Assembly: GCA_958403605.1 (NCBI GenBank)
Contig: CATXYA010000099.1
Span: 1-6,627 of the forward strand
Origin: an uncultured Oscillospiraceae bacterium
GTDB taxonomy: Bacteria > Bacillota > Clostridia > Oscillospirales > Ruminococcaceae
DNA: 6,627 nucleotides
Reading direction: 5' to 3'
This document shows, piece after piece, positions 4,013 to 6,627 of this stretch. The position numbers were made by a program, and so were the translations under genes. Below the pieces are notes generated by a model. The model did not search any database, was not told the origin of the DNA, and saw nothing but the letters and a program-made list of their open reading frames with translations. Every line of letters begins with the position of its first letter. Position 1 is the stretch's first letter.

Positions 4013-5890
4013 ATGAAACGTCTGTCCGCCCTTTTGCTGTGCGCCGTCCTGGTGCTGTGCCTGGCCCCCGCCGCCGCGGCGGTGTCGCTGGAGGATCCCG
4101 GCTACACCATCACCGATTACGCCGTTGAAGCCCAGGTGCACGCCGACGGCTCCGTGACGCACAACGAGACCATCGCGGTCAATTTCACCCAGCCGCGCCA
4201 CGGCCTGGTGCGCGGCATCCCCGTCTCCGTGCGCCTGCCCAAGGAGGTCGGCGGCGAGACGCAGCAGATGCCCTACCGCGCCGAGATCACGGACCTGCGC
4301 GCCAGCGAGAGCGCCGAGCTCTCCATGGAGAACGGCTACCGCATCGTGCGCCTGGGCGACGAGGACGCCACCGTCACCGGCCCTCACACCTATACGCTGC
4401 AGTTCCGTTATGACTTGGGCGCCGACCGCGTGCCCGATTACGACGAGCTGTTCTACGGCATCCTGGGCACCGATGGCGATGCTCTTGTGGAACATTTTTC
4501 TTATGCTGTTACTTTTGACAAACCACTGCCGGACGAGGCGGCGCTGGAGGTGCTCAGCGGCGCGTTCGGCACCACCGAAAATACCGCGGGCGTCACCCTG
4601 GCCTGGAAGGACGGCACCGCCTATGGCGAGAGCACCCGCCCCTTGGCCGCCGGCGAGGGCATCAGCCTGTATGCCCGCCTGCCCGCGGGCTTCTGGACCA
4701 ATGTCCGCCAGCCGCTCACCTGGCCCGCCTGGGTCTTCTGCGCCGCGGCCGCCGCGCTGGCGCTCGTCACCGTGCTGGCCGCCTGTATCGCCTCCCGCCG
4801 CCTGCCCGAGGCCGGCCCGCAGACCGCCCCGCCCGACGGCATCTCCAGCGCCGAGGTGGGCTATATCATCGACGGCTCCGCCGATGACAGCGATCTGTTG
4901 TCCCTGGTGCTGTGGTTCGCCGATCAGGGCTATCTGGCCCTCTCTGGCAGCGAGGACCATTTGGTACTGCGCCGCCTGCACGCGCTGCCGCTCACGGCCC
5001 CCGATTACCAGCGCACCTTCTACGACGCCTTGTTCCCGGACGGGGCCGCCGCCTGTGACACCGAGGAATGGCAGCCGGAATTTTATCAGGCGCTGCAGCA
5101 GGCCAAGGCGGAGCTGGCGGGCACCTTCCAGGGCGAGCGCGCGCTGCATAAAAAGGGTTCCGTCTTTTCGGCCATTGCTCTGCCGGTGCTGGCCGCCTGC
5201 CTGCTGACTGTGGGCGCGGTGTTCTGCGGCGCGCTGCTCACCGAGGGCGCCAGCGTGCTGGGCTTGTTCACGGGCCTGCCGCTGGTGTTCACCGCCCTGC
5301 TGGCCTATTTTGCCCACCGCCGCTGGCTGTTTGCCAAGGCGGGCGAGCGCACGGGGTGGGCTGTCGGCATCGGTCTGACGGCCCTGACGGGCGCGGTGTG
5401 CGCCTTCTTTACGGCGCGCCTGGCATTGGTGCCCTTGGCGCTGCCCCTGCTGGCCTTTGCCGCCGTGCTGGCCGCCTGTCTGCTGGCGCCGCGCATCGAC
5501 CAGCCGACCCAATACGCCCGCCGCGTGACCGCCGAGCTGCTGGGCCTGCGCGAAACGCTGTTGGAGGAGCAGCAGGCCCAGGCCGCGCTGGACGGCGAGG
5601 CGATGTTTTACCGCCTGCTGCCCTATGCCTACGTCTTCGGCCTGGCCGAACACTGGGCCAAGCGTTTTGACAAGCTGGCCGCGCCCGCCTGGTGGAGCGG
5701 CGAAGGGGAGCTGGATTACACGCCCTATTGGATGTGCGGCCTTGTCTGCCGCCGCTTCGACCATTCCATGACACAGCTGCACACCCGCGTGGGCGAGAGC
5801 CAAAGCAGTTCTGCCGGCGGCTTTTCCTCCTCTTCCACCTCCGGCTTTTCCGGCGGCGGCATGGTCGGCGGCGGCACCAGCAGCTGGTAA
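4013..5890 (+). CDS. DUF2207 family membrane protein
   Basis: This 625-residue protein matches the DUF2207 architecture; the family has no established biochemical function. Residues 1-23 are a signal peptide ending AAA before Val24. The extracytoplasmic domain (about 25-235) opens with the family pattern YTITDYAVEAQVHADGSVTH (31-50) and HGLVRGIPV. A membrane helix (237-260) leads to a cytoplasmic part with PPDGISSAEVGYIIDG (273-288) and LSLVLWFADQGYLALSG, a winged-helix-like region in relatives. Four more hydrophobic segments lie at about 383-406, 415-436, 447-469 and 471-492. The conserved MFYRLLPYAYVFGLAEHWAKRF (531-552) follows, and the tail is Ser/Gly-rich, ending in W, as is usual. The frame is open to a TTG at 3968, but the signal peptide and GAGGT 4-5 nt upstream favour ATG at 4013. 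A run of AT-ending codons (4481-4525) is unlike its surroundings. It has its own promoter and a structured leader, and no clear terminator follows. Confidence 0.93.
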   Translation: MKRLSALLLCAVLVLCLAPAAAAVSLEDPGYTITDYAVEAQVHADGSVTHNETIAVNFTQPRHGLVRGIPVSVRLPKEVGGETQQMPYRAEITDLRASESAELSMENGYRIVRLGDEDATVTGPHTYTLQFRYDLGADRVPDYDELFYGILGTDGDALVEHFSYAVTFDKPLPDEAALEVLSGAFGTTENTAGVTLAWKDGTAYGESTRPLAAGEGISLYARLPAGFWTNVRQPLTWPAWVFCAAAAALALVTVLAACIASRRLPEAGPQTAPPDGISSAEVGYIIDGSADDSDLLSLVLWFADQGYLALSGSEDHLVLRRLHALPLTAPDYQRTFYDALFPDGAAACDTEEWQPEFYQALQQAKAELAGTFQGERALHKKGSVFSAIALPVLAACLLTVGAVFCGALLTEGASVLGLFTGLPLVFTALLAYFAHRRWLFAKAGERTGWAVGIGLTALTGAVCAFFTARLALVPLALPLLAFAAVLAACLLAPRIDQPTQYARRVTAELLGLRETLLEEQQAQAALDGEAMFYRLLPYAYVFGLAEHWAKRFDKLAAPAWWSGEGELDYTPYWMCGLVCRRFDHSMTQLHTRVGESQSSSAGGFSSSSTSGFSGGGMVGGGTSSW

Positions 5891-5892
5891 AT

Positions 5893-5925
5893 ATCGGTAA
5901 AAAACCTTCGTGAATCGGTAAAAAA
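5893..5925 (+). repeat. Two 12-bp direct repeats in helical phase
   Basis: ATCGGTAAAAAA occurs at 5893-5904 and again at 5914-5925, 21 bp apart, which is two helical turns. A weaker relative, CCGTAAAA, follows at 5928-5935. They begin two bases after the DUF2207 stop codon, at the switch from GC-rich coding to AT-rich intergenic DNA. They could be a protein-binding site, or simply an A-tract-rich region. The 289 bp from 5891 to 6179 contain no gene and no clear terminator. Confidence 0.5.
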
Positions 5926-6002
5926 TCCCGTAAAACCGCCGTTCTCTTTAAAAAAATTGCTCTCAATTATTTAAATATTGTGAAATTCACTATTTTGATA
6001 AT

Positions 6003-6031
6003 TTGCTCCCAAAAGGGAAAGCATCTAAAGT
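6003..6031 (+). promoter_or_regulatory. Weak promoter candidate upstream of the XRE gene
   Basis: TTGCTC (6003-6008), a 17-nt spacer and TAAAGT (6026-6031) are a weak sigma-A-type match in an AT-rich stretch. A TATTATAAAA run at 6151-6160 could be a closer -10, but it lacks a recognisable -35 and would leave a leader under 20 nt. The true start of the XRE transcript is not settled by the sequence. Confidence 0.25.
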
Positions 6032-6084
6032 AAAGGTAAGTGCTGTAATAAAAGTAGCCGTTGGCGATCGCTTGTCCACCCCTG

Positions 6085-6103
6085 CAGTTTGCAATGCAAA
6101 TTG
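6085..6103. promoter_or_regulatory. Palindromic operator candidate 1 (TTGC-N3-GCAA)
   Basis: TTTGCAATGCAAA (6088-6100) is a perfect palindrome around one central base, and the symmetry extends to 6085-6103 with one mismatch per half. Its core TTGC-AAT-GCAA recurs at 6140-6150 as TTGC-GGA-GCAA. It lies about 80 bp before the XRE start and is a plausible binding site for that regulator. Confidence 0.5.
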
Positions 6104-6137
6104 TGTGCGCTGTGGGCTTATCAAAAACAAAAATTTT

Positions 6138-6152
6138 TATTGCGGAGCAATA
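6138..6152. promoter_or_regulatory. Palindromic operator candidate 2 (TTGC-N3-GCAA)
   Basis: TATTGC (6138-6143) and GCAATA (6147-6152) are perfectly symmetric around GGA. The core matches candidate 1, and the centres are 51 bp apart, close to five helical turns. It abuts the TATTATAAAA run and the ribosome binding site, so a bound repressor here would block XRE expression. In RNA it could also form a small hairpin. Confidence 0.5.
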
Positions 6153-6164
6153 TTATAAAAGAGA

Positions 6165-6170
6165 AGAAGG
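6165..6170 (+). promoter_or_regulatory. Ribosome binding site supporting a TTG start
   Basis: AGAAGG lies 9 nt before TTG at 6180. An in-frame TGA at 6171-6173 rules out any earlier start. The next in-frame ATG lies inside the conserved helix-turn-helix domain, so TTG is the start. Confidence 0.75.
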
Positions 6171-6179
6171 TGAAGCGCC

Positions 6180-6521
6180 TTGGCGGAAGCCAAAGAATTT
6201 ACTCAGGAGCTCGGCGCGAAGTTGCGCCACTTTCGAATGGCGAAAGGGCTCAGCCAAGAGCAGCTTGCCTTTGAAAGTGCGCTCAACACGAACTCCGTCG
6301 GCATGATCGAGCGCGGGCAGAAATGCCCCACAGCCTACACGCTCAAGCGGCTGTGCGACAGTTTGGGCATCACCATGGCGGAGTTTTTCCTCTACGAGGA
6401 AAAGCCTGTCAGCAACGAGATCGCCCTGCGGCACATCCGCGAGATGGTGGAGCAGCTCACCGCTCAGGACGCCGACCGCGTGGCCGCCATCATCGCGCTG
6501 ACGCTCAAAATGGGCCATTGA
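6180..6521 (+). CDS. XRE-family helix-turn-helix transcriptional regulator
   Basis: This 113-residue DNA-binding protein has an N-terminal Cro/CI-type HTH domain at about 8-65: ELGAKLRHFRMAKGLSQEQL, then FESALNTNSVGMIERGQKCP, then YTLKRLCDSLGITMAEFF. The LSQEQLA helix, the recognition region and the IERG turn are all as expected for HTH_3. Residues 66-113 are a short acidic then helical tail (IREMVEQLTAQDADRVAAIIALTLKM) that could serve dimerisation; no enzyme or ligand domain is present. The start is TTG, because an in-frame stop lies just upstream and a good AGAAGG site precedes it. It is a monocistronic unit with an intrinsic terminator directly after. Two TTGC-N3-GCAA palindromes upstream suggest self-regulation, which is inference. 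Its targets are unknown. Confidence 0.92.
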   Translation: MAEAKEFTQELGAKLRHFRMAKGLSQEQLAFESALNTNSVGMIERGQKCPTAYTLKRLCDSLGITMAEFFLYEEKPVSNEIALRHIREMVEQLTAQDADRVAAIIALTLKMGH

Positions 6522-6526
6522 GTTTC

Positions 6527-6554
6527 AAGCCCCCGCAAAAGCGGGGGCTTTTTT
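6527..6554 (+). terminator. Intrinsic terminator of the XRE regulator gene
   Basis: AAGCCCCCGC (6527-6536) pairs perfectly with GCGGGGGCTT (6541-6550) around an AAAA loop, followed by a run of six T (6549-6554). It begins five bases after the stop codon. Confidence 0.95.
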
Positions 6555-6580
6555 GCCCTTTGCCGCCGATTTTTGTAGGA

Positions 6581-6600
6581 TTGTCAAACATGATGGACAA
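6581..6600. promoter_or_regulatory. Imperfect 20-bp inverted repeat near the right edge
   Basis: TTGTCAAACA (6581-6590) and TGATGGACAA (6591-6600) are complementary at 8 of 10 positions. The site lies after the XRE terminator and just before the window ends, where a downstream gene's promoter would be expected. It may be an operator, but it does not share the TTGC core of the sites upstream of the XRE gene. Confidence 0.35.
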
Positions 6601-6627
6601 GGAAAGTAGAAAGGAAGATGCGGGGAG

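Noticed and set aside
3890..5803. 637-codon minus-strand open frame opposite the DUF2207 gene
   Set aside because: The product is a Gly/Gln/Ala/His-rich shadow with no domain pattern, while the plus strand carries a complete DUF2207 architecture with a signal peptide and promoter.
6002..6023. TTTGCTCCC-AAAA-GGGAAAGC hairpin as a terminator of the DUF2207 gene
   Set aside because: The stem has a two-base bulge and no T-run follows, and it lies more than 100 nt after the stop codon.
6064..6071. GCGATCGC octamer
   Set aside because: It is a single occurrence of a palindromic octamer with no further symmetry or repetition; it is not evidence of a functional site.
6590..6627. ATG-ATG reading frame open to the window end (MMDKESRKEDAG)
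   Set aside because: Only 12 codons are visible, the ribosome binding site is weak, and the codons overlap an inverted repeat; it may be real but cannot be supported here.
1..6627. Mobile element, CRISPR array or antiphage system
   Set aside because: No transposase, integrase, nuclease, toxin-antitoxin pair or regularly spaced repeat array is seen; the XRE gene is alone and the genes present are envelope and regulatory types.

Overview
The window is GC-rich bacterial chromosomal DNA with Firmicutes-type signals: strong AGGAG-like ribosome binding sites, sigma-A-type promoters, compact intrinsic terminators, and a DUF2207 protein paired with a COG2426-type exporter. The GC bias and the short palindromic repeats near the left edge fit a gut Oscillospiraceae/Ruminococcaceae relative (Faecalibacterium, Subdoligranulum or Gemmiger-like). 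That placement is inference from style; no marker gene is present. There is no clear mobile element, CRISPR array, tRNA or rRNA.

Left edge (1-299): no gene. It holds short palindromic repeats that resemble dispersed intergenic elements, then the intrinsic terminator of the leftward operon.

Leftward operon (3090 down to 300): five closely packed or overlapping minus-strand genes. In transcription order they encode an ECF sigma factor, a one-pass membrane anti-sigma factor with an HxxxCxxC zinc motif, a TM2-like multi-pass membrane protein, an unrecognised membrane-anchored protein with an extracytoplasmic C-terminal domain, and a small lipoprotein. This looks like a self-contained envelope-sensing module: the anti-sigma factor holds the sigma factor until an envelope signal frees it, and the other three products are envelope proteins. 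The lipoprotein ends at a TAG, but the same frame continues for 15 plausible codons to a TAA placed just before the terminator. This suggests a recent nonsense truncation or TAG readthrough.

Centre (3267-5890): a COG2426 small multidrug-export family gene (minus strand, own terminator) and a DUF2207 membrane protein gene (plus strand) are divergent. Their two good promoters overlap, each -35 lying within the other's spacer. The DUF2207 transcript has a roughly 120-nt GC-rich leader with a terminator-like hairpin and an alternative pairing that could compete with it.

Right part (5891-6627): an AT-rich intergenic stretch with phased direct repeats and two TTGC-N3-GCAA palindromes precedes a small XRE-family regulator that starts at TTG. 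A strong intrinsic terminator follows. A 20-bp imperfect inverted repeat near the right edge may be an operator for a gene beyond the window.
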